Source: Allolobophora icterica (taxonomy: Eukaryota; Annelida; Clitellata; Crassiclitellata; Lumbricidae). From it: DNA of 64,000 nucleotides. Where the stretch lies: contig OY744611.1 of NCBI GenBank assembly GCA_963556255.1, positions 7,701,474-7,765,473 of the forward strand, given 5' to 3'. The notes beneath the pieces are model-generated. The model did no database searches and was not told the origin of the DNA. It worked only from the letters and a program-made list of their open reading frames with translations. The position numbers and the translations under genes were made by a program. How positions within the stretch are numbered: position 1 is the first letter of the stretch; the number at the start of each line of letters is the position of its first letter. Below are positions 11,025 to 21,869 of this stretch, one piece after another.

Positions 11025-14000
11025 AGGATTGTAGGAGTGGCCGGGCTCAAGCATAGAGGTACTACGGCGACCTGCTCGGCTGGGGACCTACTGCGCCGCG
11101 GATGCACTTCGCCGACAGAAAGCCTAAATGAACCAATTGATCACTCTGAGAGGGCTGAGACACATGTTACATTAATTAACTCTGAGGATGAAGAATATAA
11201 GGGAGGAATCGAAACTAACGTGTTAAACTATGAGGGCCTAATAAGAGTGGGGAATCGGACCGAACTGGAGGTATTTCACCAGGATTTAGAGCCCGACTTA
11301 TCAACTATTGGTACGGATGTAGATCCCGACCAATTTTTTTTCCATAGAACCGACTGGAGCAGTAACTACATTACCCTAGAATCACTAGCTAAACAGACGC
11401 AGCATGAAATAAATTCTGAAAATGTGCCATTTTCGATTCTACACATTAACTGCAGAAGTTTGACACATAAACTAACGGTAGTTAGAGAAATTTTAGATAA
11501 ACTACAAACCACCGTTTTGGCTGTTACGGAGACCTGGTTGGGACCAGATATGGAGGATACTATCCATATACCTGGATACGACTTTCTAGGTCGGCCCAGA
11601 GTGGGGGGTAGAGGAGGGGGAGTGGGCTTTTTTGTAAAAGAGGATCTTAATTACCAGCAATACTGTCCGCTTGGAAACTCAAGCAAACATAGTACCTATG
11701 AGAGTCTATTCATTAAAGTCCAGCTTAAAAAATTTTCTCAAATCATAGGAGTTATTTACCGTTCCCCGGGGCAAGAACTCAAGGATTTCAATGAGGAATT
11801 TGAGGAACTAGTTTCATGTATCAGGAATAAATCAAAGGATGCTATACTGTTAGGAGACTTTAATATAGACTTGTTAAAAATTAATGAACATACTGAAACA
11901 AATAAATTTTACAATTATTTAATATCCTCTTATTACCTTCCGGCTATAACCAAACCTACTAGGATTACTGATAGTTCTCATTCTCTAATAGATAACATCT
12001 TCTGCAGTTCTTGGTCCAAGCTAGTAACCGCCTCGATCCTGGTGTCGGATTTGTCTGACCATTTCCCCGTTTTTGCCTCCTTCTCTTTGGAGACGTCTAA
12101 AGCAAGGAGTGACCGAAGAGACGCACGTTTAGTGAACGAGGAAGGTTTATCCCAATTTAAGCGAGCTCTTTCGGAAGTGAACTGGGACCCAGTTTACAAA
12201 CTGTGCAGAGATGGGAACCCTAATAAAGCTTATGACCTGTTTATAGAAGACTATAGTAAAATGTATGATAATGCGTTCCCAATTAAAACTGAGACAAGAA
12301 CGGGAAGGAACCGATTTAGACAGCCCTGGATGACTCCTGGCTTATTAAAGTCCTGCCAGAAGAAGACTCGTTTATATTCCAAGTTTCTTAAAAATCCGAA
12401 CCTAGAAAAAAAAATTGTGACTTATAGGAACAAATTTAAAGCAATTAGAGTAAATGCAGAAAAAAACTACTATGCCATAGAATTTCATAAGCACCACACT
12501 GATTTAAAAGCAACCTGGAAACTTGTAAGATCGGCCATGCATCTAGAAACTAGAGATACCAAAATTAACCTCCTAATAATAGATGGGGAAAAAATAGAGG
12601 ACCCTAGAATAATAGCGAATAAATTTAACAATTACTTTTTAACTATAGCGACAGACCTAGCTGAGAAACTTCCAGAAGCTGCTTGTTCCTTTGAGGAATA
12701 CATGCCTCCCTCTCTGAAGGAGTCTATGGGGTTAACGTTAACCACTCCCGAGGAGATTATGGACATAAGCAGGCTCATCAAGAAAACTCACTCCAGGGGA
12801 GCTGACGACATCGACCCCTATATTGCTACTCCCAATCTAAAACTGGTTATCCATCCTCTTACCGAAATCATTAATTCTTCCCTCACTCTTGGTATAGTCC
12901 CTAATAAGTTAAAGATAGCTAAAGTAATCCCTATTTTCAAAAAAGGAGATAAAGAGAGTCTAGGTAACTATCGACCAATCTCAATCTTAACGTTACTTAC
13001 TTACTTCTCCAAATATCTTGAAAAAATAATGTATAATAGACTCAATAGCTACATTACAAAGATGAAGATTATACATCATTCCCAGCACGGCTTCCAACAA
13101 GGACATTCTACATTCATGGCCTTGTTAGATATGGAAGACCGAATTACTAAAGCTATAGATAATAATGAATATTCGGTGGGCATATTCCTGGACTTGGCTA
13201 AGGCCTTTGACACGGTCGACCACAAAATTCTCTTGAAAAAGCTCCAAAACTATATAAGGGGAACACAATTAAAATGGTTCTACAGCTATTTCGATAATCG
13301 CAGCCAAAGGGTCGTCTGTAACGGGGCCTCGTCAGAGATAGGAAACATTACCTACGGAGTCCCCCAGGGCTCAAACCTTGGACCCCTCCTTTTCCTGATA
13401 TACATAAATGACTTAGCTAAAGTTTCTGATACCCTTTATTATATACTTTTTGCCGATGATACTAACATTTTCTTCTCCCATGAGTCTAGTTTGGTTCTTA
13501 TGGAAACTATAAACCCCGAGTTATCAAAAGTCAGCAACTGGCTCCTAGCAAATGGTCTAACTCTAAATTTAGATAAATCAAATTTCATTCTATTTACGTC
13601 CCATAGAAAGGCCCACCCCCTGGACCTTAAATTGAACTTTGACGGGAAGGCAATTACTCAAGTGGAATCCACAAAATTCTTGGGTGTGCTGGTTGACCAG
13701 CACCTAACTTGGAAAAACCACATTAGTTATATAGCGCAGAAATTAGCCAAAAACATAGGAATACTAAATAGAATTTCATATTTACTACCCAAAACTATAA
13801 GGCAACAATTATACTATACTTTAATTTATCCTTACCTCACGTACTGTAACATTATTTGGGCGTCGAATTACGACTCAAGGTTACTTAAATTGGTATTACT
13901 GCAAAAGAAAGCACTCAGGATAATCGCTGGGGCAGACAGACGCGCCCATACAGGGCCCCTATACGTAGAATTAAAACTCTTAAAAATAGACCAAATCAGA

Positions 14001-14273
14001 GCCCTCCAGATAGGGAAATTCCTTTACCAATATGAGCACAAACTGCTACCAGCGTCCTTTGAAGGGTACTTCACTTTAGGCTCGCAGGTTCACGCCTATC
14101 AAACAAGAAATGCTCACACGTACCGCCCTGACAGGGCGCGTACAAATTTACGAGGGTTTAGCATTAAATCTTCAGGCCCTAAGCTATGGAAATCAATCCC
14201 TCAGGTTATCCGCTCCACTACCACTTATTATGCTTTCAAAAAAAATCTTAAAGAATTTCTACTTGGTTCGTGA
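11025..14273 (+). CDS. LINE ORF2: AP endonuclease plus reverse transcriptase (CR1/L2-like clade)
   Basis: The frame opens after a TAG at 11022-11024 and stays open for about 1,080 codons. Residues roughly 130-355 are an apurinic-type endonuclease: LHINCRSL, AVTETWL, GVIYRSPG, LLGDFNIDLL, SDLSDHFPVF. Residues about 600-870 are the RT: KVIPIFKKGD, GNYRPISIL, IFLDLAKAFDTVDH, GVPQGSNLGPLLF, and YILFADDTN for the catalytic loop. A thumb and C-terminal region follow. EN nicks the target and RT copies the RNA at the nick. The first ATG comes only at about residue 180, inside the EN domain, so the N-terminus needs a non-AUG start or reinitiation, or the copy is 5'-truncated. No ORF1 is visible upstream. 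The lack of stops or shifts makes it the least decayed LINE here. Confidence 0.85.
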   Translation, partial: RIVGVAGLKHRGTTATCSAGDLLRRGCTSPTESLNEPIDHSERAETHVTLINSEDEEYKGGIETNVLNYEGLIRVGNRTELEVFHQDLEPDLSTIGTDVDPDQFFFHRTDWSSNYITLESLAKQTQHEINSENVPFSILHINCRSLTHKLTVVREILDKLQTTVLAVTETWLGPDMEDTIHIPGYDFLGRPRVGGRGGGVGFFVKEDLNYQQYCPLGNSSKHSTYESLFIKVQLKKFSQIIGVIYRSPGQELKDFNEEFEELVSCIRNKSKDAILLGDFNIDLLKINEHTETNKFYNYLISSYYLPAITKPTRITDSSHSLIDNIFCSSWSKLVTASILVSDLSDHFPVFASFSLETSKARSDRRDARLVNEEGLSQFKRALSEVNWDPVYKLCRDGNPNKAYDLFIEDYSKMYDNAFPIKTETRTGRNRFRQPWMTPGLLKSCQKKTRLYSKFLKNPNLEKKIVTYRNKFKAIRVNAEKNYYAIEFHKHHTDLKATWKLVRSAMHLETRDTKINLLIIDGEKIEDPRIIANKFNNYFLTIATDLAEKLPEAACSFEEYMPPSLKESMGLTLTTPEEIMDISRLIKKTHSRGADDIDPYIATPNLKLVIHPLTEIINSSLTLGIVPNKLKIAKVIPIFKKGDKESLGNYRPISILTLLTYFSKYLEKIMYNRLNSYITKMKIIHHSQHGFQQGHSTFMALLDMEDRITKAIDNNEYSVGIFLDLAKAFDTVDHKILLKKLQNYIRGTQLKWFYSYFDNRSQRVVCNGASSEIGNITYGVPQGSNLGPLLFLIYINDLAKVSDTLYYILFADDTNIFFSHESSLVLMETINPELSKVSNWLLANGLTLNLDKSNFILFTSHRKAHPLDLKLNFDGKAITQVESTKFLGVLVDQHLTWKNHISYIAQKLAKNIGILNRISYLLPKTIRQQLYYTLIYPYLTYCNIIWASNYDSRLLKLVLLQKKALRIIAGADRRAHTGPLYVELKLLKIDQIRALQIGKFLYQYEHKLLPASFEGYFTLGSQVHAYQTRNAHTYRPDRARTNLRGFSIKSSGPKLWKSIPQVIRSTTTYYAFKKNLKEFLLGS

Positions 14274-14705
14274 TCACCTGGATCTATACCCGGTACCGAG
14301 GAACTCCCAAATGTGGCTCCACTCAGAAAGGTTCTGATACTTTCTGTTCGGTTGGTGTGTGCGCGGCGTGGGGGTGCGGGGAGGTCGGCTGAATGGCCTC
14401 TGGCGCGAGTTAAATTTAGTTAAGAGTAGTTAAGATTACCTAGATGGTTATTTTTTTCTTTTTAGTTATGCTCTTCTTGAGCTTCTTTCTTTTCTTCTTT
14501 CGTCTTTTTTCTCTGCTTTTCTTCCTGATTCTTATCTTAATTTGTCTTGGTAATTTACATGTATAGGCGGCCCGTCAGCCGGACCTTAGTCCCTTTGGGT
14601 CTTCCTTTTGCCTTCCTAGATTCCTTACGAAATGATATATGTGTATGTGTTAAACTGTCAGGATTGCAATAAAAGACATTGAATTGAAAAAAATTGAATT
14701 GAATA
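14274..14705 (+). other. 3' untranslated tail of the LINE
   Basis: After the stop come about 430 bp with TC-rich tracts, AATAAAAG at 14669-14676, and a short ATTGAATTGA-type repeat at the end (14680-14704). The tail stops just before the hAT terminus at 14716. Confidence 0.6.
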
Positions 14706-15959
14706 TAAGAACTTGTAGGGCTGTGGAAGTTAACGATTAATTAATCGATCAATCGTTAATTAATTTTAGCGAATGAATTTATTTTTAACGATTAATCGAA
14801 GACCGCTTGTTGTATTCGATAAGGCGCCCCGGTATTATAGCCAATGTGATTAACAAATCCAACACCGCTTACTTATTTACATATTTCAACGAAAGTTGTA
14901 GTCTGAAAATAAACAGGTGAAATGGCGGTGACCAGTGATCCAGTTTTTCAAACCAATATCAGGGCGATTAAGGAGACATTTTACTTTTTAAAGTGTCGTC
15001 CGACGGAAATATTGAAAATGCTTAGGCCTAAACGGTGTTTATCCATTGTGACAAATCGTTTGCGTTACATGTATCTAAGGTGAAGTTACGGTGGGACGGC
15101 CGCAACCGTTTACAAGATAAAAATTAGGTCCGTCCCAGAATTATATAGAATAGAGTGTTTCGAACTCTTAAGCCCACCGCCGCTCAAGCAAATAAGTAAG
15201 TAGGTAATGGTTCATGAAAAGAATATTTGAGTAAGTAAGTAAAGAGTAACAAAGTGAATTATGTGAATTAATGGCATCATGAAAACCTTTAACCGTGTAG
15301 CGCTAAAACATCGAGGCGAGAATCTCTTTTCGAACTTTGTAATTCCTTTTTCGGACAAGTACACTTTAATTTAATTCAATAGCAGTTCAGTTCTGACATT
15401 TATATCTCACGTTTATATTGTGTTCTTTTGACAGTTAAATGTTAACCTTTTCAAATATTTTGTGAATTTTCTAATAAAAGTTAAGTTTTTCGCCTTAAAT
15501 ATTGTGTTCATGAACGATTATTGACTTACTTACTTGAGCCGAGATAGGCTGTAAGAGTTCATAGCAATCTTTTCTGTCCATGATGTTATCTTCTGCGAGA
15601 TTGCGACCGCGCCACCGTAGACTTTTACCGTATCCAATATGTCGTTTAATTATCGCCTGCGCTGTAAACACCCTATACATTATCAGAAAGTGAAGCCCGC
15701 AAATTCACCATAATCGAAAAAGATATCGAAGGCGTCAACTAAACCTAAGCAAAGTTATATGACTCAGTTTTGTCGCCAGTCTAATACACCGGTGAGTGCT
15801 TACGTGCAACGTGACATTAAAATGCTCTTGCCAATTGTATACGGTAACTAGTACTGGCCGACTAATATTGATAGTAGAAGATTTTATACGTATTGCACTT
15901 CAGAATGATGGATATTGGAGCGATGTCCTAGTCCCACTCAAAATACCCATATCTATGCC

Positions 15960-16228
15960 CAGTGCTTTTTTTCTAGAAAAAAAAGGTTCCGGAACGGAAC
16001 AATAGGTTCCGGAACGCAACAATTATGGGCTCACTAAAATCACGAGAAAAACGGGGTTAGGGGTTGAGAGGGGTCTAAATAAATTCTGAAATCAGTTCAA
16101 AAACACTTAAATTAAATTAAAATAAATAAATTATTGTTTTTATTATTAAAATAAATAAATTATTTTTTAGTAGCTGAAAAAGGTGCCGGAACGCCGTTCC
16201 GGCTCGTTCCGGCTGAAAAAAAGCCCTG
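15960..16228. mobile_element. hAT-type MITE with exact TSD TCTATGCC
   Basis: TCTATGCC stands at 15952-15959 and 16229-16236. The ends are CAGTGCTTTTTTTC and GAAAAAAAGCCCTG, followed inward by GGTTCCGGAAC-type motifs on both sides. It has no coding capacity. Confidence 0.85.
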
Positions 16229-16291
16229 TCTATGCCTATAGAATAGTGAAGTTATAAGACTGTAATAGGCGGGTGAAGATTAGGTGTTGAT

Positions 16292-16437
16292 CAAATGATG
16301 GCAATTATCATTTATAATTTTACGTAAATGACCAGCATCTAAAACCAGCCAAATTGATTATGAAATTAAAATAAGTTCGGGGGTACTGACGGGTTCGAGA
16401 TTAAGGACCACAAGGTGACGGTTGCCGATTGCAGGAA
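16292..16437. repeat. 146-bp dispersed repeat, copy 1
   Basis: It runs from CAAATGATGGCAATTATCAT to GCCGATTGCAGGAA and matches 43821-43966 with a single visible difference (TTTATAATT versus TTAATAATT). It has no ORF. Confidence 0.85.
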
Positions 16438-16639
16438 TTTAACTTCAGTGGACTGTGAAATTATCGTCTGCCGCGTCTGCACATCGAACACTGCCAGAAA
16501 TCGAGAAGGACAAGTTTGTGCTAGACGTTAATGGAGGCGGATATCCGTCAGTGCGACGCTAGTATTTAATTCCTGATTGCTTGAGTTTGTAAGGAAATTC
16601 ATGATGACGATCAGTTAGTTATTTGACAGGGATTATCAA

Positions 16640-17019
16640 GATAAGATCCTGTCGGAATAGACCTATCGAGTATAATTATACATCGAATGTAGATAATACA
16701 GATGTATGGCAAAGCCCAGCGTACATCTCGAACGTTATCAATGTGTCGCAGGAGTTCAGCGTCGGAAGCCCACGGACTACATTCGAAGACAAATTAGTCC
16801 AGGTCAGGTCATTATTAATTCAGGTCAGGTCAGGTCATGAAAGCCCTTCTGCCGAACCTGAACGATATAAAATTGAAAAAAGGATTCTGTAGATCCGCTA
16901 TTGTGGTGGAAGCTAAAACACATCGTTTTCTGAAAGTAGCATCACTGGCTAGAACTGTTCTGTGTATACCTGCCACTTCAGTTCCGATTGAGAGACTTTT
17001 TTTTAACTCAACCGGTTAA
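16640..17019 (+). pseudogene. hAT transposase C-terminal remnant
   Basis: The frame ending at 17019 gives VASLARTVLCIPATSVPIER, then LFFNSTG, the hAT dimerisation signature (ATSxPxER). An upstream frame (16623-16892) may be the preceding segment after a shift. It is not functional. Confidence 0.6.
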
Positions 17020-17315
17020 CAAAACACAGTTGCTCACTAGAACCTAGCAGTGTTTAGCATGCTGGTGAGTTTACATAATTGGTTAAAGGAAGACATTTCA
17101 ACTGAAAAATTAAGCAAAACTGCTAACATGAACAAATGACTACTAAATAACTACTAATTAGGAACAATACTATTGAAAGACAAACAATTAATAATGTTAA
17201 TTTTGTATTTTTTCATTATTTATTGGAGAATACATTTACTCGCAATTAACTATTAAGTAATCGTTAAATCTTAAATAGTTGACTATTTAAATAAATTTAA
17301 TCGTTGACAGCCCTA

Positions 17316-17927
17316 ATTAGAAGAAACCAAAGGTGAGATCGGAAGACTTTTATATTTTTACTCTTTTGCAATGGGGGAAAAGTGGGAAAGGTAGAGGGCA
17401 ATTAAAGACTTGCAGTTAGGTCGAAAAGTAAGTAACCCAGAAAATGTCCTAGTATAATTTTAAATTCGCACCTTTTGAGTCACTGTGTGTAAAAAATGTA
17501 GGAGGTTTTTTCTGTATATGAATCAAATAAAAAACAGACAGTGAGACAATGACAGGTAGGCAAACGGAGAGCAAGAAATTAATGGATTTAAGCAGTAAGA
17601 AAATTAGGTAAATGTATTTAGAAAGAGGTAGGTATACGAAGTTATGATATGGAAGCAGCGAAAACCAGCAGCAGCAGACGTAAAGCAAGAATGAGTGACC
17701 GACAAATACTAACTAAGAGGCCACAAGAAGAATACTACATTCAAAATTGACTCAGTTTCAGATCACAGTTCAACGGCAAATTTAAGAAGAAAACCATAGG
17801 ATTTTTAAGTAATAATTCATTGAAAATCAGGCAAACATAGCCTAACAGTATTCATAAATGAATAAATAAAATAACATTCACAGTCAATCATTAAGTTAAT
17901 TTATTATCAGTAGATTTTTTATTTTAG
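17316..17927. other. Intron end, no gene
   Basis: AT-rich intron sequence that finishes in the T-rich tract and AG acceptor at 17910-17927. Confidence 0.5.
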
Positions 17928-18829
17928 TTGTGCGTCCGATATTTGTCAACTTCACCGAGAAAATCCACGTAGGAAAAAATGAAGTGAATGGAGTGACTAA
18001 ATTGCGAAATGAGATCTACGTCCTCTGTCGATCACTTTTTGATATTTCAAGTGTAATTCGTGTCTTTGAGGATCTAAATCCATTTAGTCTTAAGTGGAAA
18101 ATCGAAGCAACGGACATTATCTCTCCCGTTGACATTGGATCCAGTGAGAAGGAAAATTGTCTCTATGTCTCTGAAATGGCTGGGAAGTGCATTTGGAAAA
18201 TAACAAGAGACACAAATGATCAATACAAAATCATCAAATGGCTGACCACTGATTATCAGCCATTGACTCTGTCAGTGTCTAGTGATGGCCAGCTGCTGTT
18301 GGTCAGTTCGGAATCGTCCACTCTGAGGATCTACGGGTCAGACGCAGAACTTATTCGATCCTTTCAGTTGCCAAGAGGTATCGGGAACCCATGTCATGCA
18401 GTCGAAACATCGAATGGGAATTTCATCATACTTCACGCATGGATGGAACGGAAGGAGGGAGAGAGTTGGCCAGGTGGGAGAAACAGAGAGTGGATGTGGG
18501 TCGTAAGTGAGTTGACCAGAGATGGACAGATGGCCATCCGACGTTTTATTCCTTCAAATGAAACACAAGAACTGAATGATCCTTCTCATCTCTCACTCGA
18601 TTCAGACGGTCGAGTCTTTGTTGGTGACAATGGGAATCGTAGAGTGATTCTCTTGGATTCCGATCTTAAGTGGAATCGAATTCTTTGTCCAACTAAAGAC
18701 GAAGAAAAAACGACGATTAAAGAACCATTTAGGTTGTGTTACGACGAAGAAAAGAAACAACTGATCATTGGAGGAAAAGATCCTTATAGACGACAAGGCG
18801 TAAATATTTACTCTCTGAGCCGAAAATAA
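17928..18829 (+). CDS. NHL-like beta-propeller, last exon of the CARD gene
   Basis: The exon follows a long T-rich tract ending ATTTTAG at 17927. It starts with the two bases that complete the codon left at 8163, then runs open to TAA at 18827-18829 (about 300 residues). Blades are visible as repeated phrases: DIGSSEKENCLYVSEMAG, LSVSSDGQLLLVSSES, HAVETSNGNFIILH, LSLDSDGRVFVGDNGNRR. The last is a classic NHL strand pattern. NHL propellers bind protein or RNA, so here the propeller is probably the sensor or recruitment end of a CARD adaptor. No enzyme motif is visible. An AATAAA lies at 18858-18863, 29 bases past the stop, a suitable poly(A) signal. The intron before it is about 9.8 kb and carries a LINE and several hAT elements. 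Confidence 0.75.
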
Positions 18830-18857
18830 AAATTCACTTTTCAATCAGAGAGATTAT

Positions 18858-18863
18858 AATAAA
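18858..18863 (+). promoter_or_regulatory. AATAAA poly(A) signal for the CARD gene
   Basis: AATAAA lies 29 bases after the stop of the NHL exon. No competing signal is nearer. Confidence 0.5.
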
Positions 18864-19520
18864 CAAATATCTCTTATATTCATTTAAATTTATCCGAACA
18901 AACTACTAATACCCATCAATAGAATGTAATAACATTAATTACAGATAAGAACATATCTTGAATCTCACTACTTTCTTAAATCTTTCAATACCTTCTGTTA
19001 AATGAAATCACAGACATGTAATTCGATTAGAGCGTTTTGTCGGTTATTGTTTTCTTAAGAGCAACCAATGAATGATTCCTGAAATTTTAAATTTATTAAA
19101 CGCGCATTAGGTCGGTTTCCTATTACTGTTTCTATATTTATTCTGATTTATATAGCACTACTTTATAATGACTCAGCAAAGGTCGATGGCGCTTTGCAAT
19201 GTGAAGTATCTGTGCTGTTTGGTTGAATCTGAGGATCTCTTCGTGTTATCCAAGCGACCGGATGCAGTTCAGTTAATTAATTCATTAACTTACCTCACCA
19301 TACCTTACTTTACCATACGTTACCATACTTCGTGTTTCATTACATTGCTCCATACCTCATCTTAGTTTACCTTATATATGTGTATATATAAGGAATATAT
19401 GTCGTCCTATAAACTTACCATAAGTCATCATAAAATTATGCCTATCTATCCACCCTGTTGTTCCTCAGATCCGATGAATGACTAAGCTGAATGCGTAATC
19501 ATAAGTAGTTAACAATAGAT
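18864..19520. other. Intergenic, no gene
   Basis: AT-rich sequence. A run of ACCATACCTTACTTTACCAT-type micro-repeats lies near 19295-19370. I see nothing else. Confidence 0.5.
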
Positions 19521-19702
19521 ATGTCTCTGTGCAGTCTTTAGCGTTCGAGTATATGTTTCTGTGCAGTCTTTAGCGTTCGAGTATATGTTTCAGTGCAGTC
19601 TTTAGCGATCGAGTATATGTTTCTGTGCAGTCTTTAGCGTTCGAGTATATGTTTCTGTGCAGTCTTAGCGTTCGAGTATATGTTTCAGTGCAGTCTTTAG
19701 CG
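19521..19702. repeat. 32-bp satellite, left part (about 6 units)
   Basis: The unit is GTTCGAGTATATGTTTC followed by TGTGCAGTCTTTAGC. The last unit stops at CTTTAGCG (19702), where the LINE begins. The same array resumes at 41107 with TTCGAGTATATG, exactly the next bases of the unit. Confidence 0.9.
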
Positions 19703-19711
19703 TCTTTGGCA

Positions 19712-19943
19712 GGATATCAGTGATGCCCTAGAAGAGAAGAGAGTAGAAGTCAATGCAAGGCTGAAGGAGATGTGCAAGCAGGAGGAGGTTAGATATTGGG
19801 AGGTTGACTTCAACCCATGGAAAGGTGGGTACCTGGGGAGAGATGGTCTGCATCTGAATGCTCGAGGTGCAGACATGGTTGCGAGGCAAGTCTTTGGGAT
19901 GATGAAGACTTTAAACTTGGTGGGAAGACAGTTAGTGCAGTAA
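19712..19943 (+). pseudogene. LINE ORF1 C-terminus with SGNH-esterase-like motif
   Basis: The frame reads DISDALEEKRVEVNARLKEM, and further on GRDGLHLNARGADMVARQVF, ending at TAA 19941-19943. The DGxHLNxxG block is the last conserved box (catalytic Asp-His) of SGNH hydrolases. Such esterase domains are known in ORF1 proteins of CR1-like LINEs. Only about 75 residues remain because the copy is 5'-truncated at 19703. Confidence 0.6.
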
Positions 19944-20029
19944 ATGGACTCGCTAACTGTCAAACAAATAAAGATAAAAAGTTACAAAAAACAGAAGCCA
20001 GCAGTAGTGAAGATAGGAGATGCAAGGAA

Positions 20030-21086
20030 ATGGGAAGTAGTAGAATTTTAAAATGTATGTTTGCAAATGTGAGGAGTATAGTAAGTATTACAAAGAGAGC
20101 AGAATTGGAATTGTATGCAGATAAGGAATCACCAGACATAATTGGAATAGCAGAGTCATGGACAAAACCGGAGATCATGGACAGTGAATTAGCTTTAGAT
20201 GGATACCAATTATTTAGAATGGATCGTGTTAACCAGAAACCAGTTGGGCATGGGGCTGGAGGGGTTTTGCTGTATGTTAAGAGCAGCATTAATGCAGTAG
20301 AGAGAGGTGACATGAAGAACGAGACCTTCAAAGAAAGTGTCTGGTGTGAAATTCAATTTAAAAAATCTAAGATGCTTGTGGGAGTTTGCTATAGGGTACC
20401 AGATGCCAATGAAGAGGATTACCAAGGATTATGCAAACTACTAGAAATGGCCAATAAGGAAACGTCCTTGATTATGGGGGACTTCAACTACCATATTGAT
20501 TGGGAAAAAATGGAAGGGGAGAGAGAAAAAGATAAGATTTTCATGGATTTTGTTAATGCCAGCTTTATGCAGCAGCATGTCATGGAGCCAACGAGGGGAG
20601 ACAACATTTTGGACTTAGTGCTAACATCGGATGAAAATATGGTGGAGAATGTGAGTGTGGGGGAGCATTTTAGTACTAGTGATCATCAGGTTGTGAGATG
20701 GGAATTAGTAATGGAGCAGACCCAAGAAGTAAAAGCCTATGTGACAAGACCCAACTTCTTTAAGGCAGACTATGAATTAGTTAGGAAGATGCTGAAGGAA
20801 AGGGATTTGGTAAGTGAAATAAAGGGCATGGGAGTGAATGATGCTTGGGAGAAGTTCAGAGAACGTATGAGGGAGATTATCGAAGAAAACATACCGAAGC
20901 ACAAAAGAACCAATAAGAAGAGGCCTTGGGTAACACGTGAGGTTCAAAGAAAGAGAAGGGCAAAGCACAAAGCATGGAAGAATTTACAGAAGTTGAAGAA
21001 GGAAACAAAGAAGGAACTGGATTTGGATCAAGAGAGTGTTGCCAGACTTGAGAAGTTAAGAAACAAGTATGTAAATAAAAGAAACA
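20030..21086 (+). CDS. LINE ORF2 N-terminal half: AP endonuclease
   Basis: The frame is open from 19817; the first plausible start is ATG 20030 (MGSSRILKCMFANVRSIV), just after ORF1. Endonuclease boxes are visible: FANVRSI, IGIAESW, VGVCYRVPD, IMGDFNYHIDW, STSDHQVVRWE. A basic linker follows (KKRPWVTREVQRKRRAKHKA). The coding sequence is cut at GCTGC (21087-21091) by the Polinton, and the frame then reads into Polinton TIR and stops at 21103. The RT half resumes at 39235. It is dead as it stands. Confidence 0.85.
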
Positions 21087-21091
21087 GCTGC

Positions 21092-21869
<778 letters not shown>

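Larger units (their letters stand above)
14716..17315 (+). mobile_element. hAT element remnant, TAGGGCTGT termini
   Basis: The left end reads TAGGGCTGTGGAAGTTAACG and the right end is its approximate inverse (CGTTGACAGCCCTA). Both are followed inward by ATTAATCG-rich sequence. A hAT dimerisation segment lies near the right end. No exact 8-bp duplication is visible, possibly because the LINE ends only about 10 bp to the left. Inside are a 269-bp MITE and one copy of a 146-bp repeat. Confidence 0.65.
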
